DNA of 64,000 bases from Dietzia sp. ANT_WB102. GTDB lineage: Bacteria; Actinomycetota; Actinomycetes; Mycobacteriales; Mycobacteriaceae. The translations under genes were made by a program, and so were the position numbers. The notes under the pieces are model-generated. The model ran no database searches. It was not told where the DNA came from and was given only the letters and a program-made list of their open reading frames with translations. How positions within the stretch are numbered: the stretch's first letter is position 1; the number at the start of each line of letters is the position of its first letter. The DNA lies in assembly GCF_008369165.1 (NCBI RefSeq), contig NZ_VOBA01000002.1, forward strand, positions 62,001 through 126,000, given 5' to 3'. Positions 45,864 through 53,054 of the stretch are shown here, one piece after another.

Positions 45864-45962
45864 CCCGACTGGCTCGGCGCCCGGCCACGTTATCCGGCTG
45901 CAGTGCCCTGTCGCGGCCCCCCCCAGGCGCGGCGTGCAGACTTTCCGGCGCTCGGCGGACGA

Positions 45963-47183
45963 TCAGGCGATGTCGGGCGTGGTGACGAGCTTCTCGACGT
46001 CGTCGACCAGGTCCCGCCACTCGGATGCCTCGTCGTCGTACGGGGCGGTTGGCTCGAGCAGTTTGGCATCATCGGGGTTGAGCACGTAGTGCAGGAATCG
46101 GCGTAGCGCCGACCCGCGGCCCGTCACTGCCGCCTCGAGATCGGCGTCACCGACGTAGTTCGCCAGGTCTGTGACGAACTCGACCGCCAATGCGACCTGC
46201 TCGGAGTCGACCATGTCCGGCCCGACCTCGATGTCGCGGTCCAGTCCGGCCAGGACGTAGGTGTTGTCGTCGGTGACGTGGACGTCCAGGCTGCCGTCGG
46301 TCGCGGCGATCTTGACCCGCTCGTAGGTGGCCACCCGGGCGAGCGTGGTGTCGTCGTTGTCGGCCAGGAAGCGGGACAGGCCACGCGCGCTGGTGAACAC
46401 GTACGCCTGGTCACCGTCACCGAGGAACACCGGTCGGTCGCCCAAGTAGCAGCGCAGGCTGAGGTACTCCTGATCGGAGAACACGATCTTGACGGGGTCG
46501 ATCCCCACGCTCTCCCAGAGTGCACCCTCCGGGTATCCGGTCGGCGCGGGCTCCGGCTCCGGCTCGGGTACGGGCAGCGCGGCTTCCGCGGTCTCAAGGT
46601 CCCGGCGAGCGCGCTCGACCTCCGCCCGGTCGACCTCGGGGGTGGTCAGGACGTCCTGGATGGCGTCGAGAACGTCGTCCCAGCCCTTTGCGACGGTCTT
46701 GCGGATGGATTTCCACAGCTTGAGCCCGTCGCGGCCGTAGAACTCGTCCATACCGTGCGTGACGGACGCGAGCACCGGGTTTCCGTTGAAGAATTTGGTC
46801 ACGGTGTCCAGCCCGCACACCTCGCCGATCGAACGGGCGATCGCGAAGCACTGGTCGATCTCGTCGACAGATGATTCTGTCGGATCGTCGCCCAACAGTT
46901 CGAGGACACCGATCAGGTCGTAGCAGTTCTCGTCGGCGGCGCGGAATGCGAGCACGTCCGAGCCCGCGAACTGTTCCCACGAGGGGTGGTCCTGCAGGTC
47001 GTGCTCCGTGCCGCGGCGGATCAGCGCGAGGAGTTCGGCCGTCGAGTCGAAGGCGTAGAGGTCGTCATCTAGTCCGAGGAACGCCTCCCAGTCGTCGTTG
47101 TCCTCCCGCCAACTGGGTGCCCAGAGGGTCGTGACGTCTCCCTCCGGGAGACCGAGCTCGATCGGGACGATGTCCTTGGCCAT
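45963..47183 (-). CDS. conserved protein of unknown function (Rv3311-like)
   Basis: A 406-residue soluble protein. Its position beside cdd-deoA, sdh and upp matches Rv3311 of M. tuberculosis. It appears two-part: an N-terminal acidic half (about residues 1-190; LWAPSWREDNDDWEAFLGLDDDLYAF) and a C-terminal half (about 215-406; SDQEYLSLRCYLGDRPVFLGDG), joined by a Pro/Glu linker. No catalytic motif or signal peptide is seen. The name primosomal protein sometimes given to relatives has no basis visible here. The start was set at MAKDIVPIELGLP; an ATG six codons upstream exists. Confidence 0.82.
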   Translation of the reverse strand: MAKDIVPIELGLPEGDVTTLWAPSWREDNDDWEAFLGLDDDLYAFDSTAELLALIRRGTEHDLQDHPSWEQFAGSDVLAFRAADENCYDLIGVLELLGDDPTESSVDEIDQCFAIARSIGEVCGLDTVTKFFNGNPVLASVTHGMDEFYGRDGLKLWKSIRKTVAKGWDDVLDAIQDVLTTPEVDRAEVERARRDLETAEAALPVPEPEPEPAPTGYPEGALWESVGIDPVKIVFSDQEYLSLRCYLGDRPVFLGDGDQAYVFTSARGLSRFLADNDDTTLARVATYERVKIAATDGSLDVHVTDDNTYVLAGLDRDIEVGPDMVDSEQVALAVEFVTDLANYVGDADLEAAVTGRGSALRRFLHYVLNPDDAKLLEPTAPYDDEASEWRDLVDDVEKLVTTPDIA

Positions 47184-47207
47184 GCGGATCAGCATATCCA
47201 CGGCCGG

Positions 47208-47588
47208 TCAGGTGGTGCCACGGCCCACCGGGGCGGGGCCGGAGTAGTGCCGTGCGGCGTCCTCGGCCGCCCGTTTGCGGCCGCTCACCGCGAGCGCAAC
47301 TGACCCCGAGACAAGCTCTGCCCTACGCGCGTTGGCCTGAACCACGGCATCCGACGTGGCCTCGAGGACTGACGCCGCGACCGCCTCCGAACCGTGTCTG
47401 CGCAACCCGGGTGCCAGCACGAGATCCACCACCGCCCCGCCCGAGTCAGCGGTGGCGGTGGCGAGCCGGTCCCGGCTTGTCGCCGCGATACGCAGCGTCT
47501 CCAGCTGGTCGTGTGCGGACTCCCACTCCGCCGCAATGCCGCGCAGCCGATCGAGAAACGCCTCGACGTCCAGTCCGCCAGCGCTCAC
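47208..47588 (-). CDS. YbaB/EbfC-like small protein
   Basis: A 126-residue protein. The middle ATATADSGGAVVDLVLAPGL followed by EAVAASVLEATSDAVVQAN resembles the beta-sheet and helix of the YbaB/EbfC nucleoid-associated fold. Such proteins are also common in mycobacterial ESX loci (EspL type), which suits the EspC-like and NlpC/P60 genes on the far side of the inserted element. The ATG overlaps the upstream stop (ATGA at 47,585). Now separated by 8.5 kb from the original operon head. Confidence 0.72.
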   Translation of the reverse strand: MSAGGLDVEAFLDRLRGIAAEWESAHDQLETLRIAATSRDRLATATADSGGAVVDLVLAPGLRRHGSEAVAASVLEATSDAVVQANARRAELVSGSVALAVSGRKRAAEDAARHYSGPAPVGRGTT

Positions 47589-47854
47589 CAGACTGCCCCG
47601 CCCAGCTCGTCGTCGTCCCGTTCCTGTTCGCCCCAGTCCTGCTCGTCCCAGTCCTCCGCGGAGAGACGCTCCAGCAGCTCGCGGGCGTCGCCCGCGGCCA
47701 CGGTGAGGGTGCGCAGGACCGCCCTCGCCACCTCCGCCGGGGCGCGGTCGAGGAGCTCGGCCGGTAGGGCAAGGCCGACCGGAACGCCGTCGGTGCCGAC
47801 TTCCGCGACCACCCCGGTCATCGGGTCGGTGTGGCGGCAGGTAGCGGGGGTCAT
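47585..47854 (-). CDS. small acidic protein, downstream partner of the split operon
   Basis: An 89-residue protein beginning TPATCRHTDP, with a helical centre (PAELLDRAPAEVARAVLRTL) and an acidic tail (DWDEQDWGEQERDDDELGG). The ATG at 47,854 overlaps a TGA that ends the detached 3' piece of the interrupted host gene, so the original coupling was ATGA. The integration has removed the upstream coding sequence, and expression now must come from elsewhere. Function unknown. Confidence 0.68.
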   Translation of the reverse strand: MTPATCRHTDPMTGVVAEVGTDGVPVGLALPAELLDRAPAEVARAVLRTLTVAAGDARELLERLSAEDWDEQDWGEQERDDDELGGAVW

Positions 47855-47932
47855 CCGCCTGTCGGGCGGTAGAAGCCGTGGAAAGACATGCCGATATTGT
47901 CGGTGCGCAGTCCGGAAACCGCCACAGGGTCC
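47851..47932 (-). pseudogene. detached 3' end of the host gene interrupted by the element
   Basis: These 82 bases read, in frame from the shared core, Asp-Pro then VAVSGLRTDN, IGMSFHGFY and RPTGG before a TGA that overlaps the next ATG. Joined through the GGGTCC core to 56,478-56,767 they complete one ORF of about 123 codons. It has no start of its own here. Confidence 0.68.
47927..47932. other. attL core
   Basis: GGGTCC is shared with the right end (56,472-56,477). Sequence to its left is host coding DNA, and to its right lies the integrase leader. Only 6 bases are identical, as is usual for large serine integrases. Confidence 0.6.
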
Positions 47933-47984
47933 CCGGCCTCGACTGGTGATGTTATCCGTTGCTAATCGGAGTAGCGTCCTCTCC

Positions 47985-49439
47985 ATGACCTCCTCACCCG
48001 CCCCCGCTGGTCCACTTCGGGCCGTCATCTACACCCGCGTGTCTCAGGACCCCTCCGGTGGTGGCCGGTCCGTGACCAGTCAAGAGACGGAGTGCCGGAC
48101 CTACTGTGAGCGCCAGGGCTGGCCCGTGGCGGAGGTCGTCACAGACAATGACCGGGGAGCCTCCAGGTGGTCCGGCGCGGACCGTCCCGGCTACCGCCGT
48201 CTGGCGGACCTTCTCCAGCCCGGGGACGTTCTGGTGACGTGGGAGGCGTCCCGTGCCCAGCGTGACCTGGCCGCGTACGTGGCCCTTCGGGATCTGTGCG
48301 CCGACCGGGAGGTGTTCTGGTCCTACTCTGGCCGGACCTATGACCTGAACACCGGGGACGCCCGGTTCTCCACGGGGCTGGATGCCCTCCTGGCGGAGCG
48401 CGAGGCGGAGCTCATCCGGGAGCGTGTCCTCCGGGGTAAGCGGGCAGCGGCGAAGGAAGGACGACCCGCCGGGCGTCCCCCGTACGGCTACCGGCCGGTG
48501 AAGGATGCCCGGACCGGGAAGACGCTGGCGTGGGAGCCGGATCCAGACCAGGCCCCGGTGGTCCAGGAGATCGTGGCCCGGGTCCTGGCGGGGGAGTCCC
48601 TCTGGGCCGTGGTCCGGGATCTGGACCGCCGTGAGATCCCCGCCCCGGACACCCAGCGCAACGCGGCGGGGTCCTGGAGGCCCCAGCGGCTCCGCGTCAT
48701 GCTCTCCTCTGCCTCCTACGCCGGGAAGCGCACCCACCAGGGCGAGATCATCGGGGACGGTGCCTGGCCCGCTCTGGTGGCCTTGGAGGACTGGGAACGG
48801 CTCCAGATCATCCTCACCGACCCGTCCCGCAACGTCGGCCCGGGGCCGGAGCCCAAGCACCTCCTCTCCGGGCTGGCCGTGTGCGGTCTCTGTGGGTCCC
48901 CGGTCCGATACTTCGGGCCCAAGTCCGTGAAGTCGCCGCGCTACCTCTGTGAGAAAAACTGTGTGGGCCGTCGGGCGGAGCTGGTGGACCAGCTAGTCAC
49001 CGCCGTGGTCCTGGCCAGGTTGTCCCGGCCCGACGCGGCCGTTGCCCTGACCCCGCGCGGGGGAAACGATGACCAGGCCGCCGCGCGGGATGAAGTCCGC
49101 ACTCTGACCGCCCGCCTGGAGGACTTCACCGAGGCCGCCGCGTCTGGGTCCATCTCCGCTACCGCGTTCGCGCGGATCGAAGCCAGCATTACCGCGCAGC
49201 TAGACCAGGCCCAGGCACGACTGAAGGCCGCCACGGCTGGCGGAGTCTCTCCAACGGTGGCCACGCTGGCCACGGCCGCCGACCCCGCCCAAGTCTGGGA
49301 GGGGCTGGACATACGCGCCCGGCGGGAGGTCGTGAAGACTCTGGTGAACGTCACTATCAACAAGTCCACCGGCGGTACCCGGCGGTTCATCCCGGAGGAC
49401 GTCGTTATCACCTGGAAGACCGGAGCTGATCATGAGTAA
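47985..49439 (+). CDS. large serine recombinase (integrase)
   Basis: A 484-residue site-specific integrase. The resolvase domain has the catalytic Ser20 in AVIYTRVSQDPSGGG, then EAELIRERVLRGKRAAAKEGRPAGRPPYGYRP, the linker to the recombinase domain (about residues 160-270). A zinc-ribbon follows (CGLCGSPVRYFGP and CEKNC, near 300-330), and a coiled-coil region near 365-420. The ATG at 47,985 lies 52 bases from the attL core, the usual spacing. It mediates integration into the host gene at the right end. Confidence 0.95.
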   Translation: MTSSPAPAGPLRAVIYTRVSQDPSGGGRSVTSQETECRTYCERQGWPVAEVVTDNDRGASRWSGADRPGYRRLADLLQPGDVLVTWEASRAQRDLAAYVALRDLCADREVFWSYSGRTYDLNTGDARFSTGLDALLAEREAELIRERVLRGKRAAAKEGRPAGRPPYGYRPVKDARTGKTLAWEPDPDQAPVVQEIVARVLAGESLWAVVRDLDRREIPAPDTQRNAAGSWRPQRLRVMLSSASYAGKRTHQGEIIGDGAWPALVALEDWERLQIILTDPSRNVGPGPEPKHLLSGLAVCGLCGSPVRYFGPKSVKSPRYLCEKNCVGRRAELVDQLVTAVVLARLSRPDAAVALTPRGGNDDQAAARDEVRTLTARLEDFTEAAASGSISATAFARIEASITAQLDQAQARLKAATAGGVSPTVATLATAADPAQVWEGLDIRARREVVKTLVNVTINKSTGGTRRFIPEDVVITWKTGADHE

Positions 49440-49716
49440 AAGCAGCAAGCCGATGGTGAAGATCCGGTGTGAGTGCGGCCGGAACCTTGCCTGGGCCTAC
49501 CGCGCAGATCATGACCGGCACCACGATGTCCCCAGGGTGGGCAGGATCGAACCCCGCCCTGGCGTGGAGTGGGCGGAGGTCCCCGGTGGTCTCCCTGGCA
49601 CGGGGTGGGCGGCGGTCTGCCCGAATTGCCAGGCCCGGCTGGAGGTCTCCGCCAGGGCTCTGGCTACGGCCGTAGAGGCTGGAGAGGCTGAGCTGGTGGT
49701 CGGTCCGCGACTGTAA
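49432..49716 (+). CDS. small zinc-ribbon-like protein
   Basis: A 94-residue protein with CEC near residue 13 and CPNC near residue 66, compatible with a zinc ribbon. A C-terminal helix follows (ARALATAVEAGEAELVV). The ATG overlaps the integrase stop by eight bases, so it is co-translated; it might be a recombination directionality factor, but zinc-ribbon excisionases are not typical, so this is speculation. Function unknown. Confidence 0.7.
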   Translation: MSKSSKPMVKIRCECGRNLAWAYRADHDRHHDVPRVGRIEPRPGVEWAEVPGGLPGTGWAAVCPNCQARLEVSARALATAVEAGEAELVVGPRL

Positions 49717-49866
49717 CCGTTGCATCCGCTACAAGGTCCGCGTACCTTCAGAATTACAAACGAAGGGGACGCCGACTCAGGCAAATGTCATCCCCCATGG
49801 GCGCGATTACCCGGGAAAGCATCGCATCTATCTAGACCTCCGTAGTGGGGTCCGGAAGGTGTTCCC

Positions 49867-50097
49867 GTGGCTAACGTCACCCGCGAAGTCGCATCATGCG
49901 CCGGTCGTCTCTCCCGCGCCCGCAATCATCACCCCGACGCCGACCATTCCGGTCTGGAACGGGATCTCATCACCGCGCGTATCGCCCACCAGGCGGAGAA
50001 GTTGGCCTCCGAAGCCCCGCCCCTGACAGACGCGCAGATCCAGAAGATCGTCTCCGTCATCCGCACCGCCGGGCTCCAGGGTGGTGGTCAGGCGTGA
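49867..50097 (+). CDS. small phage-type helical protein
   Basis: A 76-residue protein starting with GTG after a GGAAGG Shine-Dalgarno. Residues 29-60 form helices (LERDLITARIAHQAEKLASEAPPLTDAQIQKIVSVI); the EAPPLTDAQ motif is frequent in small proteins next to integrases and replication genes in actinobacterial mobile elements. No DNA-binding fold is certain. The stop overlaps the next GTG (GTGA). The 150 bases before it hold the promoter region of this gene block. Confidence 0.65.
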   Translation: MANVTREVASCAGRLSRARNHHPDADHSGLERDLITARIAHQAEKLASEAPPLTDAQIQKIVSVIRTAGLQGGGQA

Positions 50098-50225
50098 GCA
50101 ACGCAGAAGGCCGCCCCACCAGTGGTGAGACGGCCCCTACCGAGAACCCCTTCTCTGACCACCACGATACAATGACTTCCCGCTCCGTGGGAGCCAATAT
50201 CCACATCGTGGGCGGTGGCCGCTGA
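50094..50225 (+). CDS. very small coupled ORF
   Basis: A 43-residue ORF starting with GTG within the preceding stop (GTGA) and ending TGATG over the ATPase start, so it bridges two genes with no gap. Sequence: a polar N-terminus (SNAEGRPTSGETAPTENPF) and an end IHIVGGGR. The strict start/stop coupling on both sides is the main evidence that it is translated. Function unknown. Confidence 0.5.
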   Translation: MSNAEGRPTSGETAPTENPFSDHHDTMTSRSVGANIHIVGGGR

Positions 50226-51535
50226 TGAGTTCCTTGGCACGCAGCGCCCGGAGCGGCGGAAAGCGTAACCCCCTCGTCTCCCAGGCCACCCTGGCCGCAC
50301 GCGCCAGGGATCGCCAGAAGGCGGTAGCCGCCGCCCGGGAGAAGATCCGGGCCTCTGCCTACGGCCGGTCTGCCCTGGAGAAGATCCCACCGCCCGTGCC
50401 CGTGATCGACGGGCTGATTTTCCTGGACAACCTGGCCCGCATGTCGTCGGAGCCGGGCCGGGGGAAGACGTTCATGGCCCTGGATATGGCGCTGTGTGTG
50501 GCCACGGGAACCCCGTGGCACGGACACCGTGTCCGTCAGGGCCGGGTCCTCTATCTGGTCGGTGAGGGACTGTCCGGGCTGAACCAGCGTGTGAAGGCCT
50601 GGGAGGCGTACCACCAGACCAGGGTCCCTGAGCGGGCTGTGGAATGGCTGGACCTTCCCTTGGAGCTGCATGACCCGGAGGGGATCGACGTAGACGGTCT
50701 GGCCGCCGATGTGAAGGAGGAGGGGTTCACGGTCGTCATCGTGGACACCCAGGCCCGCTATACGGCCGGGATGGAGGAGAACAGCAACTCCGAGGTTGGC
50801 GTCCTGGTGAAGAATTTGGACCGGCTCAAGACCGGCACGAAGGCGTGCATCATGCTGATCCACCACGTCACCATCGGTACCGACCGCCCCCGTGGGGCCT
50901 CCGCTCTGAATGGGGCTATCGACACAGAGATGATCCTGGTCTCCGGCGGAGGGCGCGGGGTGGTCAAGCTTCAGAATCCGAAGCAGAAGAACGCGGCCGA
51001 GCACCCGGACATGGGGTTTACGTCTTACATCTGTCAGGACTCTGTGGTCCTGGTCGCGGACACGGACCGCAGGGCCACCGCCGGAAAGGCGGATCCGTTC
51101 GCTCGCCCCGCCAGGCCGCCAGTCCGGGGCTCCCAGGGGGACGACGCGATCCGGTGGCGGATCGCTTACATCATCTGGTCCACGTTCCAGCACGGGACCT
51201 CTGGCGGGACCAAGGAGGAGATCAAACGAAGTCTCCAGGGGGAGCCGGATCTGAAGATCAGCTCCGCCAACTGGGTGAAGCGATTTAACGAGAACTGGTC
51301 AACCCTGGAGGAGAAGGGGCACCTGAAGGCGGGGGCCGGAAACTCCAGGTTCCTACTCACCCAGGCGGCTCTGGAGGAGATGGGGGCTGACGAAATCCGG
51401 CCTCCCACGCCGGAGGAGGAACGGTCGCTCCTGGAGCACATCGACACCGCAGACGATGACGCAGACGATGACGCCGACGATGACGCCGACGATGATGCCG
51501 ACGACCTCCAGGGCGGTGACGACGATGAGGACTGA
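50225..51535 (+). CDS. RepA-like AAA ATPase (replicative helicase/primase-associated type)
   Basis: A 436-residue ATPase of the RecA/DnaB-like RepA family. Walker A is SSEPGRGKTFMALD (Lys81); Walker B is VVIVDTQARY (Asp174); the sensor segment is CIMLIHHVTIG and RGASALNGAIDTE. A C-terminal winged-helix-like region (about residues 300-375) could contact DNA. The last 35 residues are an acidic DDDAD repeat (51,451-51,510) generated by a 12-base microsatellite. Such proteins initiate replication of small mobile elements; the iteron-like cluster directly downstream supports this. It starts in the TGATG of the preceding ORF. Confidence 0.85.
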   Translation: MSSLARSARSGGKRNPLVSQATLAARARDRQKAVAAAREKIRASAYGRSALEKIPPPVPVIDGLIFLDNLARMSSEPGRGKTFMALDMALCVATGTPWHGHRVRQGRVLYLVGEGLSGLNQRVKAWEAYHQTRVPERAVEWLDLPLELHDPEGIDVDGLAADVKEEGFTVVIVDTQARYTAGMEENSNSEVGVLVKNLDRLKTGTKACIMLIHHVTIGTDRPRGASALNGAIDTEMILVSGGGRGVVKLQNPKQKNAAEHPDMGFTSYICQDSVVLVADTDRRATAGKADPFARPARPPVRGSQGDDAIRWRIAYIIWSTFQHGTSGGTKEEIKRSLQGEPDLKISSANWVKRFNENWSTLEEKGHLKAGAGNSRFLLTQAALEEMGADEIRPPTPEEERSLLEHIDTADDDADDDADDDADDDADDLQGGDDDED

Positions 51536-51896
51536 CGCCTGCTCCTCCACCATCCGTCTGGGGCGGTTCCGGGGTGGACGGACCCCGGACGGATCGCTCC
51601 GCCTGGGTTGGTATAACCGCAGGTCAGAGGGTGGACGGATGCCGTCCGGGAAACAGGACGCGGGACGGGCCGTCCCAGGTCCGTCCCAGTCCGTCCCCGC
51701 CGCCTCATATCCGCAGGTCAGAGGGTGGACGGATTACCGTCCGGCTACCGTCCATGACCCTCTCCGGACGGACCGTCCCCCCCTTAAGGGGGACGGGACG
51801 AAGGGCGGAAGACGAGTAATAACACCCAACACCGTCCCCGTTCTGTCCGCTGCGGCGGCGGCGGAGGAACCAATCACCGAGGAGGCTGCACGATGA
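51525..51896 (+). CDS. doubtful ORF across the iteron region
   Basis: A 123-residue ORF starting inside the ATPase gene end and finishing ATGA over the next start. The translation is Pro/Arg/Gly-rich and dominated by repeated RRSEGGR/RVD-like pieces that mirror the DNA repeats, so it may be only an open frame through the origin. The next gene has its own GGAGG site and does not need it. Listed because the overlaps on both sides are typical of this element. Confidence 0.3.
   Translation: MRTDACSSTIRLGRFRGGRTPDGSLRLGWYNRRSEGGRMPSGKQDAGRAVPGPSQSVPAASYPQVRGWTDYRPATVHDPLRTDRPPLKGDGTKGGRRVITPNTVPVLSAAAAAEEPITEEAAR
51576..51837. repeat. GGACGG/CCGTCC iteron-like cluster, candidate replication origin
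   Basis: Thirteen copies of GGACGG or its complement lie in 262 bases. Several form inverted pairs: 51,633-51,647 (3-base spacer), 51,727-51,742 (4-base spacer) and 51,766-51,778 (1-base spacer). A 24-base perfect direct repeat beginning CCGCAGGTCAGAGGG occurs at 51,617-51,640 and 51,711-51,734. An AT-richer stretch (AGTAATAACACCC, 51,815-51,827) follows. The position directly after a RepA-like gene is that of an iteron origin. Confidence 0.6.
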
Positions 51897-52237
51897 CCAC
51901 GAACCCACGCCGACGCCTCCGGCTTCGGGAGCTCCTGCCGAAGCCCTACGTGGCACACCTGCCGGAGGCGGGGAGCTACACGCCCCCGCCACCGAATCCC
52001 GACGATGGACCACGCCAGCGGCGGATCCACGGCCCCGGCCGGCCCCTGGAGATGCTGACGATGGGGGAGGCCGCCCTGGTCTACGCGAACACGCACGCGG
52101 ACGCCGTGGACGCCTGGCGTCATAACTTCCCAGCCTCCGCCGAGGTTCACGATGGCGTCCATGTCACGGAGGCCGGGGTAATGCCGCTGGACGAACCGTT
52201 CAGCCTGGATGGAGAGGGGGCCGACGATGGCCGCTGA
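51893..52237 (+). CDS. hypothetical element protein
   Basis: A 114-residue protein with a very basic N-terminus (TNPRRRLRLRELLPKPY), a Pro-rich linker and a helical region (LEMLTMGEAALVYANTHADAVDAW). ATG preceded by a strong GAGGAGG Shine-Dalgarno. It overlaps the next gene by eleven bases. No family recognised; a nucleic-acid-binding role is only suggested by the basic end. Confidence 0.6.
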   Translation: MTTNPRRRLRLRELLPKPYVAHLPEAGSYTPPPPNPDDGPRQRRIHGPGRPLEMLTMGEAALVYANTHADAVDAWRHNFPASAEVHDGVHVTEAGVMPLDEPFSLDGEGADDGR

Positions 52238-52400
52238 CTGGAACGCCGACGATGCAGCTGACGCCCCCGTGGGCGTCCTCACGGAGAACGGGGCGGGCCG
52301 GGTATCCGGGGCCCTCTGGGAGCCGTGGTCCCTTCGGGAGATCGAAGACGAGGCCGCCAGCTGGCGGAACCTTCACCCCGACCACGAGGTGGACGAGTGA
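52227..52400 (+). CDS. small acidic element protein
   Basis: A 57-residue protein (AADWNADDAADAPVGVL ... WSLREIEDEAASWRNL). The ATG at 52,227 lies inside the preceding gene, and the stop overlaps the GTG of the WhiB-like gene, so it belongs to the same coupled series. No domain is recognisable at this size. Confidence 0.5.
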   Translation: MAADWNADDAADAPVGVLTENGAGRVSGALWEPWSLREIEDEAASWRNLHPDHEVDE

Positions 52401-52741
52401 GCGCCGGACGCTGGGAAGGTGCCCACGTCCCGGTCTACGGCGGAGCCATCCCCACCCCTCCGGAGTGGACCGCGCGGGCGGCCTGTGCGGGCCATGCTCC
52501 GCTCCACGATCCCCGGATGGCCAGAGAGGCGGAGGAGGCCTTCCAGGCCCGCAGCGCGGACGCCAGGGCCGTCTGTGGCCGGTGTCCGGTCATGGCGGAC
52601 TGCAGGGAGTGGGTGGAGGCCAGCCCGCGCGCGAAGGTGGCCGGGACTCTCGCCGGTCACACGTTCGCGCTGGTGCATCCGAAGATGCCCAGCAGATCGG
52701 CCCGGCGGACCACGTTCTCGGCGGCCTCCGCCGTGGCCTAG
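52397..52741 (+). CDS. WhiB-like [4Fe-4S] regulator
   Basis: A 114-residue protein with the four WhiB cysteines: Cys30 (RAACAGHAPL), Cys60 and Cys63 (AVCGRCPVM) and Cys69 (ADCREW). The usual G[VI]WGG turn after the cluster is changed to AGTLAGH, and the C-terminus is basic (SRSARRTTF) as needed for DNA contact. Phage-encoded WhiB proteins can modulate host WhiB targets and superinfection (known for mycobacteriophage TM4). Starts with GTG inside the preceding stop. Confidence 0.82.
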   Translation: MSAGRWEGAHVPVYGGAIPTPPEWTARAACAGHAPLHDPRMAREAEEAFQARSADARAVCGRCPVMADCREWVEASPRAKVAGTLAGHTFALVHPKMPSRSARRTTFSAASAVA

Positions 52742-52805
52742 CCACCCAGTCTCTACACGAGTAGAGTGAGGGGTGCTCCCCGACGGGCGGAGCTTCTGGG
52801 GTTAG

Positions 52806-52958
52806 TTGTACGGCGGCGGTACGGGCAGGACGCCACGACCGCCGCCACCCTCCCCATCAGGTCCACCACGGCAAGACACCGAGGACCGCCGTGAGACGCA
52901 CGACCAGGAGCTGACGCTCCGCCCCCGTGAGGTGGACACCGACCGGGACCAGAAGTAA
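52806..52958 (+). CDS. possible small ORF before the capsid gene (TTG start)
   Basis: A 50-residue frame beginning with TTG, directly after an in-frame stop, with a TCTGGGG Shine-Dalgarno-like site. The first half is Pro/Gly-rich; the second half is charged (QDTEDRRETHDQELTLRP) and has GC-rich third positions as real genes here do. A scaffold-like role ahead of the capsid gene is speculative. The rest of 52,742-53,054 holds two small hairpins (CTCTAC-ACGA-GTAGAG at 52,751-52,766; CCACC/GGTGG near 52,966-52,981) and no other gene. Confidence 0.35.
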   Translation: MYGGGTGRTPRPPPPSPSGPPRQDTEDRRETHDQELTLRPREVDTDRDQK

Positions 52959-53054
52959 CCGCCGCCCACCAAAGCGGTGGAGGGACGACTCCCTCCCGCG
53001 TGGTGAAGGAACGGCGGCGGTCCCGTATCCAACCTCCACAGGGAGAACAACACC

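Noticed and set aside
47585-48028. Longer start for the small acidic protein, running into the integrase leader
   Set aside because: The upstream part is the detached host-gene tail read in another frame plus element DNA; the ATG at 47,854 overlaps the reconstructed host stop exactly.
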